Source: Phenylobacterium sp. (GTDB lineage Bacteria; Pseudomonadota; Alphaproteobacteria; Caulobacterales; Caulobacteraceae). From it: DNA of 64,000 nt. The stretch spans positions 124,001 to 188,000 of the forward strand of contig SSMU01000023.1 in assembly GCA_004799545.1 (NCBI GenBank), read 5' to 3'. This document shows positions 45,105 through 54,011 of the stretch, piece by piece (within the stretch, counting starts at the first letter, position 1; each line of letters starts with the position of its first letter). A model generated the notes under the pieces. It made no database searches. It worked only from the letters and a program-made list of their open reading frames with translations, and was not told the origin of the DNA. A program made the translations under genes and the position numbers.

Positions 45105-46127
45105 ATGCGCAACCCCTGGCGAGCCATAGGCCTGGCGCTGGCCCTGACCATAGCGACCGGCGTAGCCGCGGCGCCGACGCGCCCGCTGTTCGTCGCCTTC
45201 TACGTGCCCTGGGAGCCGCCGGCCCTGGCGTCGCTGAAAGCCCACGTCCAGGCCATGGACGTCTTCGCGCCCATGTGGGCCAGCGTGGTCTCCACCAAGG
45301 GCGACCTACGCTGGGAGACCGATCCGGAGGCGCATGCGGTGCTGGCCGCCGCGGCGCGCCGGCCGAAGGTGATGCCGGTGGTCTCCAACGCCCATGACGA
45401 CGTCTGGGACGTGGCCGCGGCCGAGGCGGTGATCACCGATCCCGTGGCCGGCGAGGCGTTGGCGAAGGCGCTGGTCACCCAGGCCCAGGCCGACAAGCTG
45501 GCCGGCTACGTCATGGATTTCGAGAACCTCAGCCCGCGCGGCCAGGCCGGCTATCCGGCCTTCGTCGGGCGGTTGCGGGCGCGCCTGAAGGCCGCGGGCC
45601 TCGAGGTCTGGGTGACCTCGGTGATGTCATCCACGGACGATTTCACGAAGTCCGCCGACGCGGTGGTGCTGATGGCCTACGACCAGTGCTGGGCGACCTC
45701 GACGCCGGGGCCGATCGCGTCGGACGGCTGGCTGCGCGACAGCCTGCAGGCGAAGCTGGGGTCGGGCGATCCGCGGCGCTACGTGGTGGCCCTGGCCTCC
45801 TACGGCTACGACTGGCCGCAGGGCCGCACGGCGACGGTGGTCGCCGCGCCCGCCGCAGTCCAGCTCGCCGCGCGGATGAAGGCGGCCGTAGCGCCCCTGC
45901 CCAATCCGCACTTCAGCTACCCGGCGGCCGGCGCACGGCACGACGTCTGGTTCCTGGACGGCGCCGCCTTCGCCCGCCAGCGGGCCCTGGTGGAGCGGCG
46001 GGGCGCCCGCGGCGTGGCCCTGTGGCGAATGGGGCTGGAGGATCCGGCCCTGTGGACCGCGAAGGCCGCCGCCCCGCAGGCCACCGCTGCGGCCTCGCCG
46101 GACTGCCAGCCGCTACCGCACCCCTAG
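45105..46127 (+). CDS. Secreted GH18-like protein
   Basis: A 340-residue protein with a signal peptide (AIGLALALTIATGVAAA). The barrel resembles glycoside hydrolase family 18: FVAFYVPWEPP at strand 1, AGYVMDFENL where GH18 enzymes have DxxDxDxE, and VVLMAYDQCW for the conserved MxYD block. The acid DFE triplet is present but shorter than the full chitinase signature, so it may be a peptidoglycan-binding or spore-hydrolase-like (YaaH type) protein rather than a chitinase. Substrate unknown. It is 36 bases after the CoxE-like gene and may be read separately. Confidence 0.75.
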   Translation: MRNPWRAIGLALALTIATGVAAAPTRPLFVAFYVPWEPPALASLKAHVQAMDVFAPMWASVVSTKGDLRWETDPEAHAVLAAAARRPKVMPVVSNAHDDVWDVAAAEAVITDPVAGEALAKALVTQAQADKLAGYVMDFENLSPRGQAGYPAFVGRLRARLKAAGLEVWVTSVMSSTDDFTKSADAVVLMAYDQCWATSTPGPIASDGWLRDSLQAKLGSGDPRRYVVALASYGYDWPQGRTATVVAAPAAVQLAARMKAAVAPLPNPHFSYPAAGARHDVWFLDGAAFARQRALVERRGARGVALWRMGLEDPALWTAKAAAPQATAAASPDCQPLPHP

Positions 46128-46129
46128 GA

Positions 46130-46483
46130 TCAGGCGCGACGCGCCTTGCGCGGCTTGCCGGCCTTCAGGTTGGCGGCCCCGCGGACGATCCAGGCGCGGA
46201 AGGCCTCGCGGTCCTCCAGCATCGCCTCGGGCACGACGACGTAGGACTTCGAGGGCGGCATGTCGGGGGTGTATTGCAGGGCCTTCGCGCCGGGTGTCGC
46301 CAAGAGGTCGGCGTAGTCGTCGCCGGCCAGCTTCAGCGCCAGGCCGACGTCGGACATCGAGGCGAACGGCTTGCCGTCCACATAGCCCATCACCCCGCCG
46401 AACATCGCCTTGAACGCCAGCTCCATATCGGGCGGCGCTGCGGTCTGGAACAGGGCCTGCAGAGCCTTGGGATTGTGCGCCAT
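46130..46483 (-). CDS. TfoX/Sxy N-terminal domain protein
   Basis: A 117-residue protein with the TfoX-N pattern: MELAFKAMFGGVMGYVDGKPFASM, seen in part as KAMFGGVMGYVDGKPF, then DVGLALKLAGDDYADLL and SKSYVVVPEAMLED, RAFRAWI. In gammaproteobacteria TfoX regulates competence; stand-alone TfoX-N proteins elsewhere have no established role. A basic tail (AGKPRKARRA) ends the protein. The gene converges with the GH18-like gene 2 bases away. Confidence 0.88.
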   Translation of the reverse strand: MAHNPKALQALFQTAAPPDMELAFKAMFGGVMGYVDGKPFASMSDVGLALKLAGDDYADLLATPGAKALQYTPDMPPSKSYVVVPEAMLEDREAFRAWIVRGAANLKAGKPRKARRA

Positions 46484-46552
46484 GGGTCACCTCCGACGAC
46501 CGTCGTAGCGCCGGCCTGCCGCCAGCGTTTTGTCAGCAACGCGGCCGGCGCC

Positions 46553-47494
46553 TCAGGCGAGGAACGCCCGCAGGGCCGCCACATAGGCCGCCGGCTGTTC
46601 GCTCATGGTCATGTGCGAGCAGTCTTTGAACACCTTCAGCCTCGAGCCCTTGATGCCCTGGTGGATGGTCTCGTGGCAGTCGAGGGTCACTTCGTCGAAC
46701 TGGCCGGTGGTGATCAGCGTCGGGAGCTTGATCCGGCCGAGGTCGCGGCGGCGCTCCCAGTCCTTGATCACCCCCACGATGGTGAACTCGTTGGGGCCGT
46801 TCATCACCCGGTAGGCGATCGACTTGCCGACGATGTCGAACGAGGCGGCGAGCTCTGGCGGGTAGGGTTTCCGGCGGCAGACGTGCAGGTCGTAGAATTG
46901 CTGGGTCAGCTTCTCGTACTCGGGCGAGGCTTCCTTGTGGGCGGCTTCCAGGGCGTGGATGCGCTTGCCGCCGCCGTTCGGCAGCTGGGCGATCAGCCGC
47001 TGTTGCCCGGCCATCGCCTGGGGCACGCTGGCCAGCGCCCCGCCGAGGATCAGCTTCTCGACCCCATGGCCGCGGCCCTGGCAGAGGTACTCGATAGCCA
47101 GCATCGAGCCCCAGGAGTGGCCGAACAGCACGATGCGGTCGAGGCCGAGCGCCTTGCGCACCGCGCTGACCTCATCGACTGCGCGCTGGATGGTGTAGAT
47201 CTTCTCGTCGGCCGGACTGTCCGCCCGGCCGCAGCCGAGCTGGTCGTAGAAGATCACCGGCCGGTCGTTGGCTAGCGCCGCCAGCGGCAGCAGGTAGTTG
47301 TGGCCGGCGCCGGGGCCGCCGTGCAGGGTGAGCAGCGGCGGCTTAGCGCCAGAGCCCACCTTCTTCCACCAGATCGTGCCGCCGGGGACCGGCGCGCGGC
47401 CCGTCTGCTCCGGCAGTCCGAAGGCCGAGAGCGGCAGTCCGGCCGCCAGCCCGGCGGAGAGGGCGGCCACCGCCCCGCGACGCGTGAAATCCAT
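46553..47494 (-). CDS. Exported proline iminopeptidase-family hydrolase (S33)
   Basis: A 313-residue protein with a twin-arginine-like signal (DFTRRGAVAALSAGLAAG). The S33 pattern is clear: HGGPGAGHNYLL (oxyanion), DQLGCGRAD, nucleophile S127 in FGHSWGSM, acid D in TTGQFDEVT, and H294 in CSHMTM. Proline iminopeptidases remove N-terminal proline; exported relatives often act on other esters or amides such as homoserine lactones. It lies on the minus strand upstream of the TfoX-N gene with a 69-base gap. Confidence 0.9.
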   Translation of the reverse strand: MDFTRRGAVAALSAGLAAGLPLSAFGLPEQTGRAPVPGGTIWWKKVGSGAKPPLLTLHGGPGAGHNYLLPLAALANDRPVIFYDQLGCGRADSPADEKIYTIQRAVDEVSAVRKALGLDRIVLFGHSWGSMLAIEYLCQGRGHGVEKLILGGALASVPQAMAGQQRLIAQLPNGGGKRIHALEAAHKEASPEYEKLTQQFYDLHVCRRKPYPPELAASFDIVGKSIAYRVMNGPNEFTIVGVIKDWERRRDLGRIKLPTLITTGQFDEVTLDCHETIHQGIKGSRLKVFKDCSHMTMSEQPAAYVAALRAFLA

Positions 47495-47579
47495 GGATCA
47501 GCCTCCCCGATCCCCGAGGCTTAGCGCGCCTCCGGTTCAGCTCCAATACGGGCGGCGGCAGGGACTTGGACGCAAGGCC

Positions 47580-50500
47580 TCACCAGCTGTCGATCCACTT
47601 CAGCTTCTTTTCGGTGCGCACGGGAAGCGGCGGCAGGGACTTCAGCCCGCCAACCAGCCAGCGCCGGGTGTCCGCCGGGTCGATGACGTCGTCGAGGGCG
47701 GGGCCCAGCGCCATGCTCAGCGCCTTGCCGCGGGCGTAGGCGGCGGCGACCATCTCGTCGAACTTCGCCTTGCGCTCAACCGGGTCGGCGATGGCGGCGA
47801 GTTCGTTGCGGTAGCCGAGCTTGACTGAGCCCTCCAGCCCCATGCCGCCGAACTCGCCGGTCGGCCAGGCGACGGCGAACATCGAGCCCTGGTAGCTGCC
47901 GCCGGTCATGGCGATGGCGCCCAGGCCGTAGGATTTCCGCAGGATCACCGAGAACAGCGGCACGGTGAGGTTGGCCCCGATCACGAACAGCCGCGAGCAG
48001 TGGCGGATCAGGCCGGTCTTCTCCGCCTCCGGCCCGACCATGTTGCCGGGCGTGTCGGAGAGCGACAGCACGGGGATGTCGAAGGCCTCGCAGAGCTGCA
48101 GGAAGCGGGCGGCCTTGTCGGAGGCGTCGCTATCGATCGCGCCGCCGAGATGCATCGGATTGTTGGCGAACACGCCCACCGGCCGGCCCTCGACGCGGAT
48201 CAGGGCGGTGACCATGGCCAGGCCGAACTTGGGCCTGAGCTCCAGCACGCTGTCCTTGTCGGCGATCAGCTCGATCACCTTGCGGATGTCGTAGACCCGC
48301 AGCCGGTTCTCCGGGATCGCCCGGCGCAGCAGCCGCTGGTCGGCGCAGGACCATTCGCTGAGCGGACCCTGGAAGTAGCCGAGATATTGCTTGGCGACGG
48401 CGACCGCTTCCTCCTCATCCTCCACCAAGACGTCGATGGTGCCGTTGGCCTGCATCACCTTGATCGGGCCGATCTCCTCGGGCCGGAAGACGCCGAGGCC
48501 GCCGCCCTCGACCATGGCCGGGCCGCCCATGCCCAGCGCCGAATCCTTGGTGGCGATGATCACGTCGCAGCAGCCGAGGATGGCGGCGTTGCCGGCGAAG
48601 CAGCGCCCCGAATTGACGCCCACCAGCGGCACCGCGCCGGAGAGCTTGCCCCAGAACTCGAAGCCGCGGGTGAAGCCGCCGCCCTCGGTGTCGCCGGGCC
48701 GGCCGCCGCCGCCCTCGGTGAAGAACACCACCGGCAGCTTCCACTTGAGCGCCAGCTCGCTCATCCGGTCGAGCTTCCAGTGGTTGTTGCCCCCCTGGGT
48801 GCCGGCCAGCACCGTGTAGTCGTAGGCCATCACCGCGACGCGCGATTTCGCCTCGGGGAACAGGTGGCCGTTCACCGACCCCAGGCCCATGACCATGCCG
48901 TCGGCCGGCGTCGTTTTGATCAGCTCGTCGATGCTGTGGCGTCGCCGCCGCGCGGCGATCACCAGCGGCCCGTATTCCACGAAGCTACCGGGATCGAGCA
49001 GGTCGTCGACGTTCTCCCGCGTCGTGCGCTGGCCGGTCTTGCGGCGCCGCGCCACGGCCTCGGGGCGCGCCGCGTCCAGGGTCAGGCGATGCCGCTCCAG
49101 GGCCTCGGCCAGGTCCGGGCGGATCTCGTCAAGGTCGACGGCCTCTTCCACGCTGCGTTCGTCGCCGCCGGCGTCGCGCTCCTCCAGGAAGGCCAGCGGA
49201 TGGTCCTCGAAGACGGTGTCGCCCACCGCCACGGTGATCTCGCGCACCACGCCTGCGGCCTGGGCGGTGATCACGTGCTCCATCTTCATGGCTTCCATGA
49301 TCATCAGGGCCTGACCCGCCTTGACCTCGTCGCCGACCGCGACCTGCAGGCTGATCACCGTGCCCTGCAGCGGCGCGCGCAGCGGCTTGGTCCCCTCGGG
49401 ACCCTCAGGCTCCTCGTCCTCCACGGAGGGCGCGGGCGCCTGCTTGCCGAGGTCGAGGATGGCCAGGGGGTCGGCGGCGTCGACCTGGTAGCCGGCGCGC
49501 TTGGCGGGGGCGGCGGGCGTCGCGGTCCCACGGGCGGCGGCGTCGAAATAGAGCTTCGGATGGGCCTCCGGCTGGCCGGCCAGCTCGCCCATGTGCTGCT
49601 CGATGAACCGCGTGTGCGTCTCGCCGGAGGCCACCGCCGGGTGGGCCAGCAGGTTCTGCAGGAAGGCGATGTTGGTGGCCGAGCCCTCGATGCGGAACTC
49701 GGCCAGGGCGCGATAGGCCTTGGCCACCGCCCGGGAGAGGCCGCCGGCCCCGGCGTGGACGATCAGCTTGGCGAGCAAGCTGTCGAAGCGGGCCGAGGTG
49801 CGGTAGCCGGCGTAGCCGAAGCCGTCGACGCGCACGCCGGGCCCGGACGGCGGCTCGTAGACAGCCAGCGTTCCGCCGGCCGGCTTGGCCGAGCCGTCGG
49901 CGGCCATGGTCTCCAGGTTCACCCGCACCTGCACCGCGTGGCCGCGCGGCTCGGGCACGCGGTCCTGCGTCAGCGCCAATTCGGCGAGCGTGCGGCCCGC
50001 CGCGATCTGCAGCTGGAGGCGGACCAGGTCGAGGCCGGTGACCTCCTCGGTGACGGTGTGCTCCACCTGCAGCCGGGCGTTGCCCTCGATGAACACAAAC
50101 CGATCGGGTATCTCGGCGTCGACCAGGAACTCCATGGTGCCGAGGCTGCGGTAGGCCGCGGCCTCGCCCAGGGCCACAGCGGCGGCGAACAGCTGCTCGC
50201 GCAGCGCCATGGGCAGGGTGTCGGCGGGGGCGATCTCCACCACCTTCTGCCGCTGGCGCTGCAGGCTGCACTCGCGGTCCCAGAGGTGGCTGACGCGGCT
50301 CCCGTCGCCGACGATCTGCACCTCGACATGGCGGGCCTTCGGGAGGAACTGCTCGACATAGAGCGTCCCGTCGCCGAACGCCGCCTTGGCCTCCGAGGCG
50401 CAGCGCTCGAAGACCTGCTCCAGCTCCGCCAGCGAGGTCGCCGGCCGCATGCCGCGGCCGCCGCCGCCGGCCACCGCCTTGACCATCACCGCCCCACCCT

Positions 50501-50948
50501 TGCCGAGCCCCTTCAGGAAGGCCCTGGCCTCGTCGAGTGTGGTCGGACCGTCGGCGCCCGGCAGGACGGGGACCTCGCACTGCTGGGCGAGCGCCCGGGC
50601 GCGGGCCTTGTCGCCGAACAGCTCCAGGGTCTCCGGCGTCGGGCCGACGAAGCTCAGGCCGGCCGCCTCGCAGACGCGGGCGAAGGCGGCGTTCTCGGAG
50701 AGGAAGCCGTATCCGGGGTGGACCGCGTCGCAGCCCGCGGCCTTGGCGGCTTCGACCACCTGGGTGATGTCGAGATAGGCGGCGGGCCCCGAGCCCTTCA
50801 GCGCCACGGCCTCGTCGGCGGTCTTGATGTGCAGGGAGGCGGCGTCGTCCTCCGAGTGGATGGCGACCGTGGCGATCCCCATCTCCGCGGCGGTGCGGGC
50901 GATGCGGACGGCGATCTCACCGCGGTTGGCGATCAGCAGCTTCTTCAC
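47580..50948 (-). CDS. Single-chain biotin-dependent acyl-CoA carboxylase (BC-BCCP-CT fusion)
   Basis: A 1122-residue enzyme that contains all three parts of an acyl-CoA carboxylase. The biotin carboxylase (about 1-440) starts KKLLIANRGEIAVRIA and has VKAVAGGGGRGM and EGNARLQVEHTV. The biotin carrier domain has AMKMEH with biotinyl-K555. The carboxyltransferase (about 630-1122) has AGTQGGNNHWKLDRM, NSGRCFAGNAAILG, and a C-terminal ADPVERKAKFDEMVA. One-gene carboxylases of this kind are known (LCC of Mycobacterium avium and relatives) and often take a range of acyl-CoAs. The GTG at 50948 has AGGGGAGC at proper spacing; the in-frame GTG at 50954 is too close. It starts just beyond a palindrome at 50964. 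Confidence 0.93.
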   Translation of the reverse strand: MKKLLIANRGEIAVRIARTAAEMGIATVAIHSEDDAASLHIKTADEAVALKGSGPAAYLDITQVVEAAKAAGCDAVHPGYGFLSENAAFARVCEAAGLSFVGPTPETLELFGDKARARALAQQCEVPVLPGADGPTTLDEARAFLKGLGKGGAVMVKAVAGGGGRGMRPATSLAELEQVFERCASEAKAAFGDGTLYVEQFLPKARHVEVQIVGDGSRVSHLWDRECSLQRQRQKVVEIAPADTLPMALREQLFAAAVALGEAAAYRSLGTMEFLVDAEIPDRFVFIEGNARLQVEHTVTEEVTGLDLVRLQLQIAAGRTLAELALTQDRVPEPRGHAVQVRVNLETMAADGSAKPAGGTLAVYEPPSGPGVRVDGFGYAGYRTSARFDSLLAKLIVHAGAGGLSRAVAKAYRALAEFRIEGSATNIAFLQNLLAHPAVASGETHTRFIEQHMGELAGQPEAHPKLYFDAAARGTATPAAPAKRAGYQVDAADPLAILDLGKQAPAPSVEDEEPEGPEGTKPLRAPLQGTVISLQVAVGDEVKAGQALMIMEAMKMEHVITAQAAGVVREITVAVGDTVFEDHPLAFLEERDAGGDERSVEEAVDLDEIRPDLAEALERHRLTLDAARPEAVARRRKTGQRTTRENVDDLLDPGSFVEYGPLVIAARRRRHSIDELIKTTPADGMVMGLGSVNGHLFPEAKSRVAVMAYDYTVLAGTQGGNNHWKLDRMSELALKWKLPVVFFTEGGGGRPGDTEGGGFTRGFEFWGKLSGAVPLVGVNSGRCFAGNAAILGCCDVIIATKDSALGMGGPAMVEGGGLGVFRPEEIGPIKVMQANGTIDVLVEDEEEAVAVAKQYLGYFQGPLSEWSCADQRLLRRAIPENRLRVYDIRKVIELIADKDSVLELRPKFGLAMVTALIRVEGRPVGVFANNPMHLGGAIDSDASDKAARFLQLCEAFDIPVLSLSDTPGNMVGPEAEKTGLIRHCSRLFVIGANLTVPLFSVILRKSYGLGAIAMTGGSYQGSMFAVAWPTGEFGGMGLEGSVKLGYRNELAAIADPVERKAKFDEMVAAAYARGKALSMALGPALDDVIDPADTRRWLVGGLKSLPPLPVRTEKKLKWIDSW

Positions 50949-50963
50949 ACGCACGCTCCCCTA

Positions 50964-50978
50964 GACCCTGTCAGGGTC
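50964..50978. promoter_or_regulatory. Palindrome upstream of the carboxylase gene
   Basis: GACCCTG-T-CAGGGTC, arms of 7 bases, lies 16 bases upstream of the GTG start of the carboxylase (minus strand), overlapping nothing coding. Its position suits a repressor operator in the promoter or leader. No regulator gene is adjacent. The remaining 190-base gap to the molybdenum hydroxylase gene shows nothing else definite. Confidence 0.35.
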
Positions 50979-51144
50979 GTCGCATTCTTGCTGGCGCGCA
51001 TCCTCATCGCCAAAGCGGTTCCACTGTGGCGGGATGCACGCCGGCGGCTCTGAAGGCCGCGCGGCAGGCATCATGCAAACGCCTGTTCGCGAGGGAAGCG
51101 GTTTTTGAGAAGGCGGTATGAAGTTGCGTCTCTCAGGGGGAATT

Positions 51145-53325
51145 CTACGCCTTGAGTAGGCTCGTATCGATCGGCAGTTCGCGCAGGCGCACGCCGGTCG
51201 CCGCGTGGATGGCGTTGGCGAGGGCGGGAATCGCCGGCGGCAGGGCGGGCTCGCCGAGGCCGGTGGGTGGGTAGTCGGTCTTCAGGAACCTGACCTCCAC
51301 CGGCGGGGCGTCGGCCATGCGCAGCAGCGGATAGACGTCGAAGTTCGCCTGCACCGCCGCGCCGTTCTCGATGGTCACCTTCTGGAACAGGGCCGCCGAG
51401 AGGCCGTCGATCACCGCGCCCTGCACCTGGTTCATGGCGCCCGACGGATTGACGATCTGGCGGCCCACGTCGGCCGCCACCCAGACCTTGTCGACCTTGA
51501 CCTGGCCATCGGCGGCCACATGCGCCTGCACCACCTCGGCGAAATAGCCCATGTGGCTGAAGTGGAAGGCCGTGCCCATGCCGCTGCGGGCCGCAAGCTT
51601 GGTCTTGCCCCAGCCGCTCATCTCGGCGACCGCCTTGACCACCCCCCGCATCCGCTCGGCGTTGTAGCCGCCGCTGCCGCCGACCATCTGCTGGTCGCCC
51701 AGCAGCTTTAGCCTAAAGGCGATGGGATCGGCGTTCGCCGCCTCCGCCAGCTCGTCGATGAACGACTGCATGACGAAGGCCAGCGCATTGGAGCCGGGCG
51801 CGCGCAGCGGGCCGGTGGGCACGCCGAGCGGCATGGCCGACATGCCGAGCTGGTAGTTGGGGATGAACCGCGCGGGGAATTCCGAGGCCGACATGCCCGC
51901 CGAGCTGGCCGGCTTGTCGGGGGCGTCGCCGAAGGTCACGAAGTGGTTCTTCCAGGCGACGATATTGCCGGCCGCGTCCACGCCGCCCTCGAAGAAGTGG
52001 AAACCCGCCGGACGATAGAAGTCGTGATGCAGGTCGTCTTCGCGGGTCCAGAGCAGCTTGACCGGCGCCTTGGCCTCGCGGGCGATCCAGGCCGCCTCGA
52101 CCATGTAGTCGTTGGACAGCCGCCGGCCGAAGCCGCCGCCGCAGCGGGTCATGTGGATGGTGATGTCGTCGGGCTGGAGTCCGAGGGTCCGAGCGACCAG
52201 CTGGCGACCGGACTCGGGGTTCTGGGTCGGGGCCCAGATCTCCAGCTTCCCGTCCTTGTATTCGGCGGTGCAGTTCTGCGGCTCCATCGGCACGTGGGCG
52301 ATGAACGGATAGGCGTAGGCCGCCTTCACGGTCTTGGCCGCGCCCTTCAGCGCCGCGTCCACGTCGCCGTCATGGCGGGTGACCATCTGCGGCGCGCCGG
52401 CCGCCAGCTCGGCCGCCCGCTTGGCGAAGCCGGCCGAGCTCTGCTGCGAGGTCGGATGCTCGGCCCATTTGGTCGCCAGCTGCTTGCGGCCCTTGCGCGC
52501 CGCCCACCAGCTGTCGCCGACCACGGCGACGCCGGGCAACAGGCCGTCGAGGGCGGTCCCGCCGTCGACCACAAAGGCGCCGCGGACGCCCTTCACGGCC
52601 CTGGCCGCGTCGAGGTCGCAGGCGGCCACCTTGGCGGCGAACACCGGGGCCTTCTCGTAGGTCGCGTAGAGCATGCCCGGCCGCTTCACATCGATGCCGA
52701 ACAGCGGCTGGCCGGAGACGATCTTGGCGGTGTCGTACTGCGGCGTCGCCTTGCCGATGATCCGGTAGTCCTTGGGATCCTTCAGCGCGACGGTCTTCGG
52801 GTCCGGCATGGTCACGGCCGAGCACTGGGCGGCCAGCGCGCCATAGGTCGCCCGGCGCTTGGTGGCGACGTGGATCACCATGCCCTTGTCAGTGACACAC
52901 TCGCCGGCCGGGCAGTTCCAGGCCAAAGCCGCGGCCTGGATCAGCATGGCGCGCGCGACCGCGCCCACCCGGCGGTGATCATCCCAGTGCAGGGGCGTGG
53001 CCATGGAGCCGCCGGCGAACTGGCGGCCGTAGGTCTTGGGATCGTTGTCCGCCTGCTCGATGCGGACCATCTCCCACGGCACGTCCAGCTCCTCGGCGAT
53101 GATCATCGGCAGGGAGGTCTTGATGCCCTGACCGATCTCCGGGTTCTTGGCCATGATGGTGACGACCCCGTCGGGCGCCACGCGGACGAAGGCGTTGAGC
53201 GGCTTGACCCCGGCGTCGGCCGCGCCGGCCTTGGGCGCGATCGAGAAGGTCAGCATCAGGCCGGCGGCGGAGGCGGAGGCCTGGATGAAGTCGCGGCGCG
53301 AGGCGCCGGTGAGTTCAAAGGTCAT
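51145..53325 (-). CDS. Molybdopterin-binding subunit of a xanthine dehydrogenase-family hydroxylase (IorB type)
   Basis: A 726-residue large subunit with a twin-arginine signal (GASRRDFIQASASAAGLML), so the enzyme is probably exported. Molybdenum-cofactor blocks are present: GGSMATPLHWDDH, TRCGGGFGRRLSNDYMVEAAW, GPLRAPGSNALAFVMQSFI and the C-terminal GLGEPALPPAIPALANAIHAAT with the catalytic glutamate E692. It has the short two-subunit (no FAD) layout of isoquinoline 1-oxidoreductase and related aldehyde oxidases. The iron-sulfur subunit gene ends 3 bases upstream of its start. Substrate unknown; a heterocycle or aldehyde is likely. Confidence 0.92.
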   Translation of the reverse strand: MTFELTGASRRDFIQASASAAGLMLTFSIAPKAGAADAGVKPLNAFVRVAPDGVVTIMAKNPEIGQGIKTSLPMIIAEELDVPWEMVRIEQADNDPKTYGRQFAGGSMATPLHWDDHRRVGAVARAMLIQAAALAWNCPAGECVTDKGMVIHVATKRRATYGALAAQCSAVTMPDPKTVALKDPKDYRIIGKATPQYDTAKIVSGQPLFGIDVKRPGMLYATYEKAPVFAAKVAACDLDAARAVKGVRGAFVVDGGTALDGLLPGVAVVGDSWWAARKGRKQLATKWAEHPTSQQSSAGFAKRAAELAAGAPQMVTRHDGDVDAALKGAAKTVKAAYAYPFIAHVPMEPQNCTAEYKDGKLEIWAPTQNPESGRQLVARTLGLQPDDITIHMTRCGGGFGRRLSNDYMVEAAWIAREAKAPVKLLWTREDDLHHDFYRPAGFHFFEGGVDAAGNIVAWKNHFVTFGDAPDKPASSAGMSASEFPARFIPNYQLGMSAMPLGVPTGPLRAPGSNALAFVMQSFIDELAEAANADPIAFRLKLLGDQQMVGGSGGYNAERMRGVVKAVAEMSGWGKTKLAARSGMGTAFHFSHMGYFAEVVQAHVAADGQVKVDKVWVAADVGRQIVNPSGAMNQVQGAVIDGLSAALFQKVTIENGAAVQANFDVYPLLRMADAPPVEVRFLKTDYPPTGLGEPALPPAIPALANAIHAATGVRLRELPIDTSLLKA

Positions 53326-53328
53326 GGC

Positions 53329-53799
<471 letters not shown>

Positions 53800-53858
53800 G
53801 TGCGCGCCTCCCACGAATTGCCGAATGATACTGCGCGGCGGGGCGATGCGAAATGCTT

Positions 53859-54010
53859 CCCTTCCCGTTCACGGGAAGGGGGGACCGTCGGCCGAGCGCA
53901 GCGAAGAGCCGAGGGTGGAAAGGGAGAGGGTTCTGCAGTGCGCCGGCCCTCCCTCTCCACCACGCCCTCTGCGGGGCGCGGTCCCCCTCTCCAGCTTCGC
54001 GGGAAAGGAA
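53859..54010. repeat. Inverted-pair hairpin repeat between two minus-strand genes
   Basis: The left unit is a perfect 10-base stem, CCCTTCCCGT/ACGGGAAGGG, with a 2-base loop (53859-53880), followed by GGGGACCG. The right unit, read on the other strand, begins CTTCCTTTCCCGCGAAGC and also runs into GGGGGACCG. Further in, GGTGGAAAGGGAGAGGG and CCCTCCCTCTCCACC form another pair. The whole 150 bases fills the gap between the iron-sulfur gene start and the HWE kinase end, and belongs to the same repeat class as 28119-28268, with more divergence. Confidence 0.6.
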
Positions 54011-54011
54011 G

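Noticed and set aside
48000..51053. A 1017-codon open frame on the plus strand
   Set aside because: It is antisense to the biotin carboxylase/carboxyltransferase gene, whose domains and motifs are unmistakable. Long shadow frames are expected at this GC content. The translation is low-complexity (G, A, R, H, D, V).
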